Assembly: GCA_965279405.1 (NCBI GenBank)
Contig: OZ257157.1
Location: 682,001 to 746,000, forward strand
Direction: 5' to 3'
Source: CBDDIP01 sp965279405
GTDB lineage: Bacteria; Actinomycetota; Acidimicrobiia; Acidimicrobiales; Ilumatobacteraceae
Length of the DNA stretch: 64,000 nt
In this document: positions 1-9,655 of the stretch, piece after piece
Numbering within the stretch: the first letter of the stretch is position 1
Layout of the letters: every line of letters starts with the position of its first letter
The notes under the pieces: generated by a model
Seen by the model: only the letters and a program-made list of their open reading frames with translations
Database searches by the model: none
Told to the model about the DNA's origin: nothing
Translations under genes and position numbers: made by a program

Positions 1-596
1 AACTTGTGCGCCGAGAACGACATCGCGTCCACGAGCGCGGCCATCGGGTGGAGATCGAGCCAGCAGGCCGCCTGCACCGCGTCGGTGTGCAGCAGTGCGC
101 CGGGAGCGCCGCGACGCACGACGTCGGCGACCTCGTCCATGCGCGTGATCGTCCCGACTTCGTTGTTGACCGCCATCACGCTGACGACCGCAACGTCGGG
201 CCCGAGGGCGGCGCCGAGCTGATCGAGGTCGATGTGGCCGCTGGCGTCGACACCGACGACGCGACCGTGACGGGCCTCGACCGCGCCGAGGGCCGCGTGG
301 TGCTCCGCCGCCGAGCACACGGCGACGCCACGACGCCGGCTGACGGCGCCGAAGATCGCCGTGTTGTCCGCCTCGGTGCCACTGCCGGTGAAGACGACCT
401 CGCCTGGCGCGCAGCCGACCGCGTCGGCAACGACGTCGCGCGACTCGTCCACGGCCTGGCGTGCCTGGCGTGCGAACCGGTGCGATCCGGACGGGTTGGC
501 GAAATGCTCGGCGAAGTACGGCAGCATGGCCGCGACCGCCTCCGGACGCATCGGCGTGGTGGCCGCGTGATCCAGGTAGACGAGCTCGGCAGACAT
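1..596 (-). CDS. Cysteine desulfurase (NifS/IscS type), 3' end beyond the window
   Basis: A PLP enzyme that removes sulfur from cysteine for Fe-S cluster and thio-cofactor assembly. Reading from ATG 596, the protein opens MSAELVYLDHAATTPMRPEA, the classic N-terminus of class V aminotransferase-fold desulfurases. It continues with the conserved CSAAEHHA (PLP-stacking His) and ends at the window edge in SFSAHK, whose Lys is the Schiff-base lysine. About 198 residues are visible, roughly half of the usual length; the active-site Cys loop lies outside the window. A TANNNT box (605-610) sits 8 nt before the ATG. It is divergent from the methyltransferase gene. The family call is firm. Which subtype it is, and whether it serves Fe-S assembly or tRNA thiolation, cannot be told from this half. 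Confidence 0.93.
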   Translation of the reverse strand, partial: MSAELVYLDHAATTPMRPEAVAAMLPYFAEHFANPSGSHRFARQARQAVDESRDVVADAVGCAPGEVVFTGSGTEADNTAIFGAVSRRRGVAVCSAAEHHAALGAVEARHGRVVGVDASGHIDLDQLGAALGPDVAVVSVMAVNNEVGTITRMDEVADVVRRGAPGALLHTDAVQAACWLDLHPMAALVDAMSFSAHK

Positions 597-684
597 CGGG
601 TTCCAGGCTACGAGCCGCCGTGGTCGATGGCAGCCCGCACGGTGCTTGATGCCCGCATGGGCGAGGACCGTGCAGGATGGTGCC

Positions 685-1449
685 GTGCAGGGCTACGGAG
701 AGGACACCTACGGCGATGCGTTCGCCGACGTGTACGACGACTGGTACCTCGGCATCAGTGACGTCGACGCCACAGTGGGCGCGCTCGTCGAGCTGGCCGG
801 AGCCGGGACGGCGGTGCTCGAACTCGCGGTCGGCACCGGCCGCCTGGCCATCCCGCTGGCGGAACGCGGCGTGCAGGTGCACGGCGTGGACACCAGCGCG
901 GCGATGCTCGACCGACTCGCTGCGAAGGACGCAGCGGGGCTCGTCACCACGTCGCTGGGCGACATGGTCGACGACCTCCCGCCGGGGCCGTTCGCGCTCG
1001 CCTTCGTCGCCTACAACTCGTTCTTCGCGCTGCGCACCGCAGAGCGTCAGCGGCAGTGCTTCGCCGCGGTCGCCGAGCGCCTCCAGCCGGGCGGAGCGTT
1101 CGTCATCGAAGCCTTCGTTCCCGAGCCGCGGCCAGGCTCCGACATCTCCGTGCGAACGCTCACTGCGGATCGTGTCGTGCTCAGCATCAGCCGCCACGAC
1201 GACGCCGATCAGGTCGCCGAGGGCCAGTTCGTGGAGATCACCGAGGCCGGCGGGGTTCGACTGCGTCCGTGGGCGATCCGCTGGTCGACCCCGGCGCAGC
1301 TCGATGCGATGGCTGCCGCCTCCGGCTTGACGTTGGCCGCACGCTGGGAAGACTTTTGCCGCGCCGCGTTCGACGAGCACAGCGTGCGCCACGTCAGCAC
1401 CTACCGGCGTGCCGCGGACCACACCGACCAACGATTCCCGTCCGTCTGA
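685..1449 (+). CDS. Class I SAM-dependent methyltransferase
   Basis: Likely small-molecule methyltransferase with a Rossmann fold. Visible features are motif I VLELAVGTGRLAIPLA, the acidic end of strand 2 (VHGVDTSAAMLDRL) and a motif IV-like stretch FALAFVAYNSFFAL, followed by LQPGGAFVIEAFVP. I chose GTG 685 because AGGA lies about 8 nt before it and the protein then opens directly with the YGDAFADVYDDWY segment common in this family. TTG 646, ATG 649 and GTG 670 are in-frame alternatives. About 254 aa, normal for a stand-alone methyltransferase. The substrate is unknown, and no partner enzyme lies beside it, since galT starts 32 bp later and looks unrelated. Confidence 0.85.
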   Translation: MQGYGEDTYGDAFADVYDDWYLGISDVDATVGALVELAGAGTAVLELAVGTGRLAIPLAERGVQVHGVDTSAAMLDRLAAKDAAGLVTTSLGDMVDDLPPGPFALAFVAYNSFFALRTAERQRQCFAAVAERLQPGGAFVIEAFVPEPRPGSDISVRTLTADRVVLSISRHDDADQVAEGQFVEITEAGGVRLRPWAIRWSTPAQLDAMAAASGLTLAARWEDFCRAAFDEHSVRHVSTYRRAADHTDQRFPSV

Positions 1450-1481
1450 CGGCCCCCCGAACGTCGTAGGCTGGCAGCACT

Positions 1482-2465
1482 GTGAGTCAACTTCGTCTCA
1501 ATCCCCTCACCGGACGTTGGGTCACGATCGTCGCCGAGCGCGCAGAACGTCCGAGCGACTTCGCCCCACGTTCCGCGCAAGTCGAGTCCGACCCGGGTCG
1601 CCCCTGCCCCTTCTGCCCCGGCAACGAGGAGGCCACGCTTCCCGCGTTGGAGAGCCTCGACGAGGGCGGCAGCTGGCGGATGCGGGTCATCCCCAACCTG
1701 TACCCGGCGTTCGACGGCGACGAGCCGTTCGCCGTGCACCACCTCGGTCCGGTGCACGTCGAGGCGGAGGCCAGCGGCATCCACGAGGTGTTCGTGCTCA
1801 GCCCGGATCACGACGGCGGCGCGCACGGGTACTCGGACGCCGACGCGGCCGATCTGATGCTGATGCTGAAGCGCCGCCTGCAGGAGCACTCGGCCACGCC
1901 GAACGTGCGCTACACGCAAGCGATCATCAACCACGGACGCGAGGCCGGCGCATCGCTGGCCCACCCGCACGGCCAGCTGCTCGGGCTGCCGTTCGTGCCG
2001 GGCGAGATCCTCGACGAGCAACGTGCCTTCAGCCGCTTCGAAGGCGGCTGCATCCTGTGCGCCACGATCGAGGCCGAACTGGTCGACGGCAAGCGCGTGC
2101 TGTTCGCCACCGACGACGTCGTCGCCGTCTGCCCGTTCTGGAGCGGCTCGCCGTACGAGCTGCTGATCATCCCCCGCTCGCACGACCTGCACCTCACCGA
2201 CAGCAACGACACGACGCTCTCGGCGATGGGCACCGCGGTGCGCGACTCGCTGGCGATGCTCACCGAGATCCACGGCGACATCGCCTACAACCTCGTGTTC
2301 CACACGGCCCCGCACCACTACAGCGGCGCGTTCCACTGGCACGTGCACCTCTTCCCGAAGCTCGTCACCACGGCCGGCTTCGAGCGTGGCACCGGCGTGA
2401 TGATCAACATCGTGCCGCCGGAGCACGCCGCCGAAGAGCTGCGCAAGGTCGGCGTCAAAGCCTGA
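1482..2465 (+). CDS. galT: Galactose-1-phosphate uridylyltransferase
   Basis: Leloir-pathway enzyme exchanging UMP between UDP-glucose and galactose-1-phosphate. The 327-aa protein has the HIT-superfamily active-site triad H-P-H at residues 161-163 (SLAHPHGQ) and the metal-binding CPFC pair at 42-45. It also has the second-domain histidine cluster FHTAPHHYSGAFHWHVHLFP, typical of GalT. GTG 1482 is the start; a TAGGCT box at 1467-1472 lies 9 nt upstream, and I see no Shine-Dalgarno. The stop TGA overlaps the probable CTG start of the next gene, so galT heads a three-gene coupled unit with an SRPBCC protein and an FAD oxidase. No galK or galE is present here. Glycogen genes 4 kb away give a loose sugar-nucleotide context. 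Confidence 0.95.
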   Translation: MSQLRLNPLTGRWVTIVAERAERPSDFAPRSAQVESDPGRPCPFCPGNEEATLPALESLDEGGSWRMRVIPNLYPAFDGDEPFAVHHLGPVHVEAEASGIHEVFVLSPDHDGGAHGYSDADAADLMLMLKRRLQEHSATPNVRYTQAIINHGREAGASLAHPHGQLLGLPFVPGEILDEQRAFSRFEGGCILCATIEAELVDGKRVLFATDDVVAVCPFWSGSPYELLIIPRSHDLHLTDSNDTTLSAMGTAVRDSLAMLTEIHGDIAYNLVFHTAPHHYSGAFHWHVHLFPKLVTTAGFERGTGVMINIVPPEHAAEELRKVGVKA

Positions 2466-2908
2466 GCACGATCACCGTCTCCATCGACATCGACGCGCCG
2501 ACCGAGCGCGTCTGGGCGGTCGTCGAACCGGTGGAGGATCACGTGCAGTGGATGCACGACGCGGTCGCGATCCGATTCCAGACGGATCAGACGCGCGGCG
2601 TCGGCACTCGCTTCTGGTGCGACACGAAGATCGGCCCGATCAAGCTCGTCGACGAGATGGAGATCACCGAGTGGCGGCCGGGCGCGGCCATGGGCGTCCG
2701 CCACACCGGCGTCGTCACCGGCTCCGGTGTCTTCACGCTGACGCCGATCGATCTCGACCGACGCACCCGGTTCACGTGGACCGAGACGCTGCGGTTCCCG
2801 TGGTGGTTGGGCGGCCCGGTCGGCGCTGCAGTGGGCGGCCCGGTGGTGCTCGCCCGCATCTGGCGGCGCAACCTGCGCGAGCTGAAGGCACTGGTCGAGG
2901 GGTCGTGA
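2462..2908 (+). CDS. SRPBCC (START/polyketide cyclase-like) family protein
   Basis: About 148 aa with the helix-grip signature: TVSIDIDAPTERVWAVVEPV at the N-terminus, central strands around RFWCDTKIGPIKLVDEMEIT, and a C-terminal helix ending in WRRNLRELKALVEGS. Such proteins bind hydrophobic ligands or act as cyclases or chaperones; the ligand is unknown. The start is the odd part. No ATG, GTG or TTG lies in frame close enough, and the family's first strand begins a few codons after CTG 2462, which overlaps the galT stop as CTGA. GTG 2531 would delete that first strand. I therefore propose CTG initiation by translational coupling. The 3' end overlaps the next gene as GTGA. Confidence 0.8.
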   Translation: MSTITVSIDIDAPTERVWAVVEPVEDHVQWMHDAVAIRFQTDQTRGVGTRFWCDTKIGPIKLVDEMEITEWRPGAAMGVRHTGVVTGSGVFTLTPIDLDRRTRFTWTETLRFPWWLGGPVGAAVGGPVVLARIWRRNLRELKALVEGS

Positions 2909-3960
2909 CGCGGCGCGTCGACACCGTCGTCATCGGGGCCGGTGCGATGGGCTCGGCAACCGCGTGGTGGCTGGCGCGAGAAGGCCGCGACGTCGTGCTG
3001 GCCGAGCAGTTCGAGCAGGGGCACGTACGCGGCAGCAGCCACGGCGGGGTGCGCATCTTCCGTCTCGCCTACCCCGACCTCGGCTACGTGCAGATGGCCC
3101 AGGAGGCCCTGCACCTGTGGCGCGAGGCCGAGGCCGACACGGGCGCGACGCTGCTCGAGCTCACCGGCGCCTACGACCACGGGCCGTCGCAGTTCCTCGA
3201 CGCGATCGCCGAGCCGCTCGCCGAAGCCGGTGCACGCACGGAACGTCTCTCCCCCGCTGCCGCGCACGAGCGCGTCCCCGGGTTGCGGTTCGACACCGAT
3301 GTGCTGTTCCACGCCGACGCCGGTCGGTGCTTCGCCGACCGCACCGTCCGCACGCTCCAGGATCGCGTCGCCGAGCTCGGCGGCGACGTCCGCTTCGGCT
3401 GCCGCGCCCAGCTGCGCGTGATCGGCGACGAGGTCGAGGTGCTGCTCGGCGACGACGAGGTCGTCCGCGCCGGCACCGTTGTCGTCACCGCCGGCGGGTG
3501 GGTGGCTCCGCTGATGGAGGCCGCCGGCTCACCGGTGCCGCTGCCGCCGCTCACCGTCACGCAGGAGCAGGTGGTCCACTTCGAGCCGCTCGATGCGACG
3601 ACCGCGTGGCCGTCGTTCATCCACCACGTCTTCCCGTACCACTACGGGCTGCACACGCCGGGGCAGGGGCTCAAGATCGGCGGCCACCACGAGGGCCCGC
3701 CGACGACGGCCGACGATCGCACCTTCGAGCTCGACGACGCCGGCATCGCCCGGATCGGCGAGTACGTGCGCCAGTGGGTGCCGGGCGTCGATCCGACACC
3801 GCAGTTCGGTGCGACGTGCCTCTACACGAACACGCCCGACGAGTCGTTCGTGCTCGAACGCGTCGGGCCGGTGGTCGTCGGTTCCCCGTGCAGCGGCCAC
3901 GGCTTCAAGTTCACGCCGCTCATCGGCCGCCGCCTCGCCACCCTCGCCCAACTCCCGTAA
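2905..3960 (+). CDS. FAD-dependent oxidase, monomeric sarcosine oxidase / N-methyltryptophan oxidase family
   Basis: Predicted secondary or N-methyl amine oxidase producing H2O2. The 351-aa protein starts with a Rossmann nucleotide site (VVIGAGAMGSATAWWLA, residues 8-24) and the flavin-region GSSHGGVRIFRLAY. Near the C-terminus it has TCLYTNTPDESF, where C305 matches the cysteine that carries covalent FAD in MSOX/MTOX, followed by CSGHGFKFTPLIGR. Length fits the family (about 370-390 aa, slightly short). GTG 2905 overlaps the upstream stop (GTGA), so it is the third gene of the galT unit. A 43-bp palindrome begins one base after its stop. The substrate is not predictable; sarcosine, N-methyltryptophan or another N-methyl amine are all possible. 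Confidence 0.9.
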   Translation: MTRRVDTVVIGAGAMGSATAWWLAREGRDVVLAEQFEQGHVRGSSHGGVRIFRLAYPDLGYVQMAQEALHLWREAEADTGATLLELTGAYDHGPSQFLDAIAEPLAEAGARTERLSPAAAHERVPGLRFDTDVLFHADAGRCFADRTVRTLQDRVAELGGDVRFGCRAQLRVIGDEVEVLLGDDEVVRAGTVVVTAGGWVAPLMEAAGSPVPLPPLTVTQEQVVHFEPLDATTAWPSFIHHVFPYHYGLHTPGQGLKIGGHHEGPPTTADDRTFELDDAGIARIGEYVRQWVPGVDPTPQFGATCLYTNTPDESFVLERVGPVVVGSPCSGHGFKFTPLIGRRLATLAQLP

Positions 3961-4003
3961 CTGGATGTCGGAGACGCGGCACAGCCGCGTTTCGGACATC
4001 CAG
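3961..4003. repeat. 43-bp palindromic repeat, copy A
   Basis: Inverted repeat between convergent genes. The outer arms CTGGATGTC / GACATCCAG are perfect. The inner arms around CGCGGC/GCCGCG contain one G-T pair and one mismatch, and the loop is ACA. It starts immediately after the stop of the FAD oxidase and ends just before the stop of the minus-strand gene at 4005, so it could terminate both. Copies B, C and D lie at 13033, 14034 and 43973. Confidence 0.9.
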
Positions 4004-4004
4004 T

Positions 4005-4733
4005 TCAGGGCTGGGCAGCTGGCGCGGTGGGGTCGGTGGCGCTCACCGGCATGTCAGCCGGCGGCGGCGGGGGCTGGAGCCCGGTCGTTGGCGGGCCGGC
4101 GAGGAACGCGCACAGGCGCATGTTGTCGATCCGGATGTGACTCGACGTCGAGCCGTCCGCCGACTTCAGGTCGACGTCGCCGCGGGCGCACGCGCCGAGG
4201 GCCGAGCGGAAGTACTGGGCCTTCCCGTTCACCCCACCACTGAAGGTCACCCAGTCCGCGTTCACTGCTGCGCCGTCGTAGGTCCGAATCTCCCTGACCC
4301 ACCAGTCGTGCCCGTCCGAGACGAAGTAGAGGATCAGCCGCATCTCGATGCCACGCTCGTGCCAGGTCAACTCGAGCGTCGGGCTCTGCGCGTCCGGGTC
4401 GGAGTGGACGTCCACCTGAGCGCCGACGGCCGTGAACTTCCCACCCGTGCCGACCTCGATCTCGAAGGCGTCGGCGTCCAAGCTCGCTTGCGGCGTGCGC
4501 CAGCTCACCGGAGCGCCGGTGGCACCGGAACCACCCCGCGACGTCAGCCAGGCAACGCCGACGACGACGAGCAGCAGTGCGGCGGCGGCGCCGAGCGCTC
4601 CGCGAAAACGGCGGTCCTGACGCCGATCGGCGAGCTCGTCGACGACGACCAGCTCTCGATCCGCCGGTCCGGGATGGACCGACTTGGCCTGCGCGCGGAA
4701 GAGCGCAGCCAGGTCCTGTTCCATGGTGGTCAT
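4005..4733 (-). CDS. Single-pass membrane protein, probable sigma-factor partner
   Basis: A 242-aa protein with a charged cytoplasmic N-terminus (about residues 1-42, MTTMEQDLAALFRAQAKSVH), one transmembrane helix (about 44-65, ALGAAAALLLVVVGVAWL) and an extracytoplasmic domain ending in a Pro/Ala-rich tail. The topology and its ATGA overlap with the SigE-type sigma gene are those of an anti-sigma or co-regulator. However, I see no zinc-binding HxxxCxxC anti-sigma motif, so the role is inferred from position only. The extracytoplasmic part (VTFSGGVNGKAQYFRSALGA and following) matches no family I recognise. It ends at palindrome copy A. Confidence 0.8.
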   Translation of the reverse strand: MTTMEQDLAALFRAQAKSVHPGPADRELVVVDELADRRQDRRFRGALGAAAALLLVVVGVAWLTSRGGSGATGAPVSWRTPQASLDADAFEIEVGTGGKFTAVGAQVDVHSDPDAQSPTLELTWHERGIEMRLILYFVSDGHDWWVREIRTYDGAAVNADWVTFSGGVNGKAQYFRSALGACARGDVDLKSADGSTSSHIRIDNMRLCAFLAGPPTTGLQPPPPPADMPVSATDPTAPAAQP

Positions 4734-5197
4734 CGTGGGATCTCCTGGTTCAGACGGGCCAGCGCACGCGCTGCGGTGGACTTCACGGTGCCGGGCCGGC
4801 AGCCGAGTGCTTCGGCGATCTCCGACTCGGTCAGGTCGAGGTAGTAGCGAAGGACGAGCACGGCACGCTGCCGGTACGGCAACCCGGCGACGACATCGGC
4901 AAGATCGCCCTCGCCGTCAGCGGCCGTGAAGGCAACGGCGAGTCGTGGCAGACGGTCGAGCTCAACGGCACGCCGTCGATGCGCCTGCCGGCAGCGGTTG
5001 ACGACGGCGACGCGCAGGTACGCCTCGGGGTTGTCCACCGACGCATACCGCGGGAACACCTGGGTGAAGGCGTCCTGGGCGAAGTCCTCTGCCGTCGATC
5101 GTTGCGTCAGCAGTGCAGCGAGCCGAACCGCGTCCGCCCACTGGTCGCGGTAGAACTCGGCAAAGGTCCGCTCTCCGACCACGGCATCCAGCGTCAC
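4730..5197 (-). CDS. SigE-family ECF RNA polymerase sigma factor
   Basis: A 155-aa two-domain sigma factor. Region 2 spans about residues 12-75 (FYRDQWADAVRLAALLTQRS, AEDFAQDAFTQVFPRY) and region 4 about 102-150 (LPYRQRAVLVLRYYLDLTES, GCRPGTVKSTAARALARL). The short linker and LPYRQRAVLVLRYY are typical of the actinobacterial SigE-type group. The start is GTG 5197. Its stop overlaps the start of the membrane protein downstream, which is the likely regulator. The upstream side faces the 74-bp tandem repeat at 5245-5478, so its promoter must lie in or next to the repeats. Target genes are unknown. Confidence 0.9.
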   Translation of the reverse strand: MTLDAVVGERTFAEFYRDQWADAVRLAALLTQRSTAEDFAQDAFTQVFPRYASVDNPEAYLRVAVVNRCRQAHRRRAVELDRLPRLAVAFTAADGEGDLADVVAGLPYRQRAVLVLRYYLDLTESEIAEALGCRPGTVKSTAARALARLNQEIPR

Positions 5198-5244
5198 ACA
5201 TGCACCGATGCACGAACCCCCGACTGGGTTCCATCATCTCGGTG

Positions 5245-5478
5245 CTCGCTGCGCTCGCCTCCCGTGTTCGCTCGCACGCTCGCTCACCCGAACTCGAGGT
5301 CGCGGCAACGACCTGACACTCGCTGCGCTCGCCTCCCGTGTTCGCTCGCACGCTCGCTCACCCGAACTCGAGGTCGCGGCAACGACCTGACACTCGCTGC
5401 GCTCGCCTCCCGTGTTCGCTCGCACGCTCGCTCACCCGAACTCGAGGTCGCGGCAACGACCTGACACTCGCTGCGCCC
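5245..5478. repeat. Tandem repeat, three 74-bp units plus a partial fourth
   Basis: Units start at 5245, 5319 and 5393, with a fourth truncated at 5467. Each begins CTCGCTGCG and contains TTCGCTCGCACGCTCGCTCA and AACTCGAGGTCGCGGC. Copies are nearly identical and 74 is not a multiple of 3, so the array is not coding. It fills the gap between azlD and the sigma factor gene. Diverged relatives occur at 12919 and 18244. Confidence 0.95.
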
Positions 5479-5482
5479 CCGC

Positions 5483-5785
5483 TCACGTGAGGGCACGGAC
5501 TGCGGCGGTGACGCCGGCGCCGATGATGATCACGACGATCAGCGGCGCACGACGCCAGGCGGCGATCACCGCGCAGCCGACACCCGCCGCACGGGCGTCG
5601 AGCTGCAGGTGCTGCCCGATGCTGAAGGTGTCCTTCACCACGAGCGCGGCGATCAGCGCCGCCGGCACCAACGCCAGGCAGCGCTCGAGCACCGGCGGCA
5701 GCTGACGGTCGCCGATGATGACGAAGCCGAGCACCTTGCACCCGTAGGCGCCGAGGGCCAGCAGCAGGATCAGGGTCCAGGTCAT
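5483..5785 (-). CDS. azlD: Branched-chain amino acid transport protein, AzlD family
   Basis: Small subunit of the AzlCD exporter for branched-chain amino acids and analogues. The 100-aa protein is almost entirely membrane-embedded, with segments MTWTLILLLALGAYGCKVLG, LALVPAALIAALVVKDTF and APLIVVIIIGAGVTAAV, as expected for AzlD. ATG 5785 overlaps the azlC stop (ATGA). The stop lies only about 5 bp beyond the end of the 74-bp repeat array, so transcripts of the glgB-azlC-azlD unit run toward the repeats. Confidence 0.9.
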   Translation of the reverse strand: MTWTLILLLALGAYGCKVLGFVIIGDRQLPPVLERCLALVPAALIAALVVKDTFSIGQHLQLDARAAGVGCAVIAAWRRAPLIVVIIIGAGVTAAVRALT

Positions 5786-6464
5786 GCGGCCACCGGGCCG
5801 AGGCGACGCGGCACGCCGAGCAGCACCGCCAGCGCGGCGCACAGGATCGGCACGCCGACCGGTGTGAACGGGATCAGCGACACGCAGATCAGCGCGCCGA
5901 GCGCCGCAGCCAGCCGGCCACGACGGTCGCGCAGCAACGGCCACACCATCGCCACGTACGCAGCGGGGAACGCCGCGTCGAGGCCATAGGTCTGCGGGTC
6001 GATGTTCGAGCCGGCCACCGCACCGATCAGCGTGCCGATGTTCCAGAACGTGAACAGCGCTGCGCCGGTCGTCCAGAACGCGATGCGGCGCAGGCGCTCG
6101 TCGTTCTGCATGAGGGCCATCGCCGTCGTCTCGTCGATCACGAGCTGTGCGGCGAGCAGTCGCCGTCCGATCGAACCGGGCAGGTGCTTGGACATCGCCA
6201 GGCCGTAGACACCGTTGCGCGCCGCCAGCAGCAGCGCCCCACCGAGCGCGCTGGCCACCGAGCCTCCGCCGGCGATGACGCTGACCGCCGAGAACTGCGA
6301 CGCGCCGGTGAACACGGTCAGCGACATGACGCACGTCTGCGCCACCGACGCGCCGGCCGACACGGCGCCGACACCGAACGACACGGCGAACACACCGGTG
6401 GCCAACGCCAACGTCAGACTCGCCGTGATGACTGGACGGACGGCGGGATCGCGGAGCGCCGCCC

Positions 6465-6468
<4 letters not shown>
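5782..6468 (-). CDS. azlC: Branched-chain amino acid permease, AzlC family
   Basis: Large subunit of the AzlCD exporter, 228 aa with multiple hydrophobic helices. The family-typical SFGVGAVSAGASVAQTCVMS and TGASQFSAVSVIAGGGS follow a short cytoplasmic N-terminus. I chose ATG 6468 (MRAALRDPAV) because it overlaps the glgB stop as ATGA; a longer reading to 6543 would lie wholly inside glgB. It overlaps azlD by 4 bp. Coupling of an amino acid exporter to a glycogen branching enzyme is unusual and may reflect transcriptional economy rather than joint function. Confidence 0.92.
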
Positions 6469-8339
<1,871 letters not shown>

Positions 8340-8424
8340 GGTCTCCGAGCGTAGAGCCCCGGGCCGTCACGAGCACGGTGCCGGCTCAGGGTCGCCGTCC
8401 GTGTCACGCACTACGGTCGGCGCC

Positions 8425-9576
8425 ATGCGCGTGTTGATGCTGACCTGGGAGTACCCGCCACTGGTGGTCGGCGGCATCGCCGCTCACGCCGACGGGCTGG
8501 CTCGGGCCATGGTGCGTGCCGGACACGAGGTGGTCGTGTTCAGCCTCCACCACCCGGCGGTCGGCGACGACGAGACCGTCGAGGGCGTTCGCGTGCTGCG
8601 AGCCAACACCGACCTGCCGTGGATCCCCGCCGACAACCTCGTCGCCCAGATGGCCTCGGCCAACGCGCAGATCACCCAACTGGCCGCACAGCTCGGCGTG
8701 TGGAAGCCGCAGGTCGTCCACGCACACGACTGGTTGGTGGCGTGGGCGGGCGACACGTTGAAGACCCTGTGGGACGTGCCGCTCGTCGCCACGGTGCACG
8801 CCACCGAACGCGGGCGCCACGGCGGACACGTCCCGCCGGGGATGCCCGCCGCGATCCACTCGGTGGAGTGGTGGCTGACGTACCAGGCGAAGGAGGTCAT
8901 CGCCTGCTCGAAGTTCATGGTGCGCGAAGTCGTCGACGGGTTCGAGCTGCCGAGCGAGAAGGTCAACCTGGTGCCGAACGGCGTGGACACCGACCAGTGG
9001 CTGCTGCCGAGTGGCACGGTCGCCCCGACGCGCGAGCCGCTCGTCGTCGCGTGGGGCCGCATCCAGTACGAGAAGGGCTTCCAGGTGCTCGCTCGCGCGA
9101 TCGGGTCACTGCGCCTGCGCGTGCCCGGGATCCGTTGCGTCATCGCCGGGCGAGGCAGCTACCTGGCCGAGCTGCAGACGCAGATCGACGTCGAGGGCGT
9201 CTCCGATCTCGTCCAGTTGGCCGGCTTCGTGCCGGACGACGAGCTCCGTTCGCTGCTGCAGCGCGCCGGCTGCGTCGTCATCCCGTCGTTGTACGAGCCG
9301 TTCGGCATCGTCGCCCTCGAGGGCATGGCCGCCGGCGCACCGACGATCGTCGCCCGTACCGGTGGTCTTGCCGAGATCGTCGAAGGCACGGATGCAGCGC
9401 TCCTGTTCGAGCCGGGCAACCCGGCCGGTCTCGCCGATCGCATCCAACAGGTGCTCACCGACAAGAAGCTGGCGACGGCGATGAGCGCCAACGCCGCTGC
9501 GCTGCTGCAGGAGCGGTACACCTGGGATGCGATCGCGGCGAGCACGTTGCAGGTGTACGAGCGAGCGAGTCGTTGA
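8425..9576 (+). CDS. GT4 glycosyltransferase, glycogen synthase-like
   Basis: Predicted alpha-glucan synthase elongating glycogen from a nucleotide-glucose donor. The 383-aa GT-B protein opens MRVLMLTWEYPPLVVGGIAA (acceptor-side glycine loop). It has LVPNGVDTDQW and AWGRIQYEKGFQVLARAI in the donor domain and the EX7E signature in YEPFGIVALEGMAAGAPTIV. ATG 8425 is 7 nt after TACGGT (8412-8417), which suggests a leaderless message. Its place between glgB and the glucan phosphorylase supports a glycogen role. GlgM-type maltose-1-phosphate synthase is an alternative within the same GT4 group that I cannot exclude by eye. Confidence 0.88.
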   Translation: MRVLMLTWEYPPLVVGGIAAHADGLARAMVRAGHEVVVFSLHHPAVGDDETVEGVRVLRANTDLPWIPADNLVAQMASANAQITQLAAQLGVWKPQVVHAHDWLVAWAGDTLKTLWDVPLVATVHATERGRHGGHVPPGMPAAIHSVEWWLTYQAKEVIACSKFMVREVVDGFELPSEKVNLVPNGVDTDQWLLPSGTVAPTREPLVVAWGRIQYEKGFQVLARAIGSLRLRVPGIRCVIAGRGSYLAELQTQIDVEGVSDLVQLAGFVPDDELRSLLQRAGCVVIPSLYEPFGIVALEGMAAGAPTIVARTGGLAEIVEGTDAALLFEPGNPAGLADRIQQVLTDKKLATAMSANAAALLQERYTWDAIAASTLQVYERASR

Positions 9577-9655
9577 CGAACGCCGCCGATTCGCGCACCA
9601 ATCCTTAACGGAGCGCCAGCCCGCTCCACGTCGTCGGCCGACTACCCTCCGACGG

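Noticed and set aside
6..761. Long plus-strand frame over the left end
   Set aside because: It is antisense to the clear cysteine desulfurase on the minus strand and has only Arg/Val/Asp-biased composition typical of high-GC shadow frames.
1401..2426. 341-codon minus-strand frame opposite galT
   Set aside because: Wholly antisense to galT, which has complete motifs; composition-driven.
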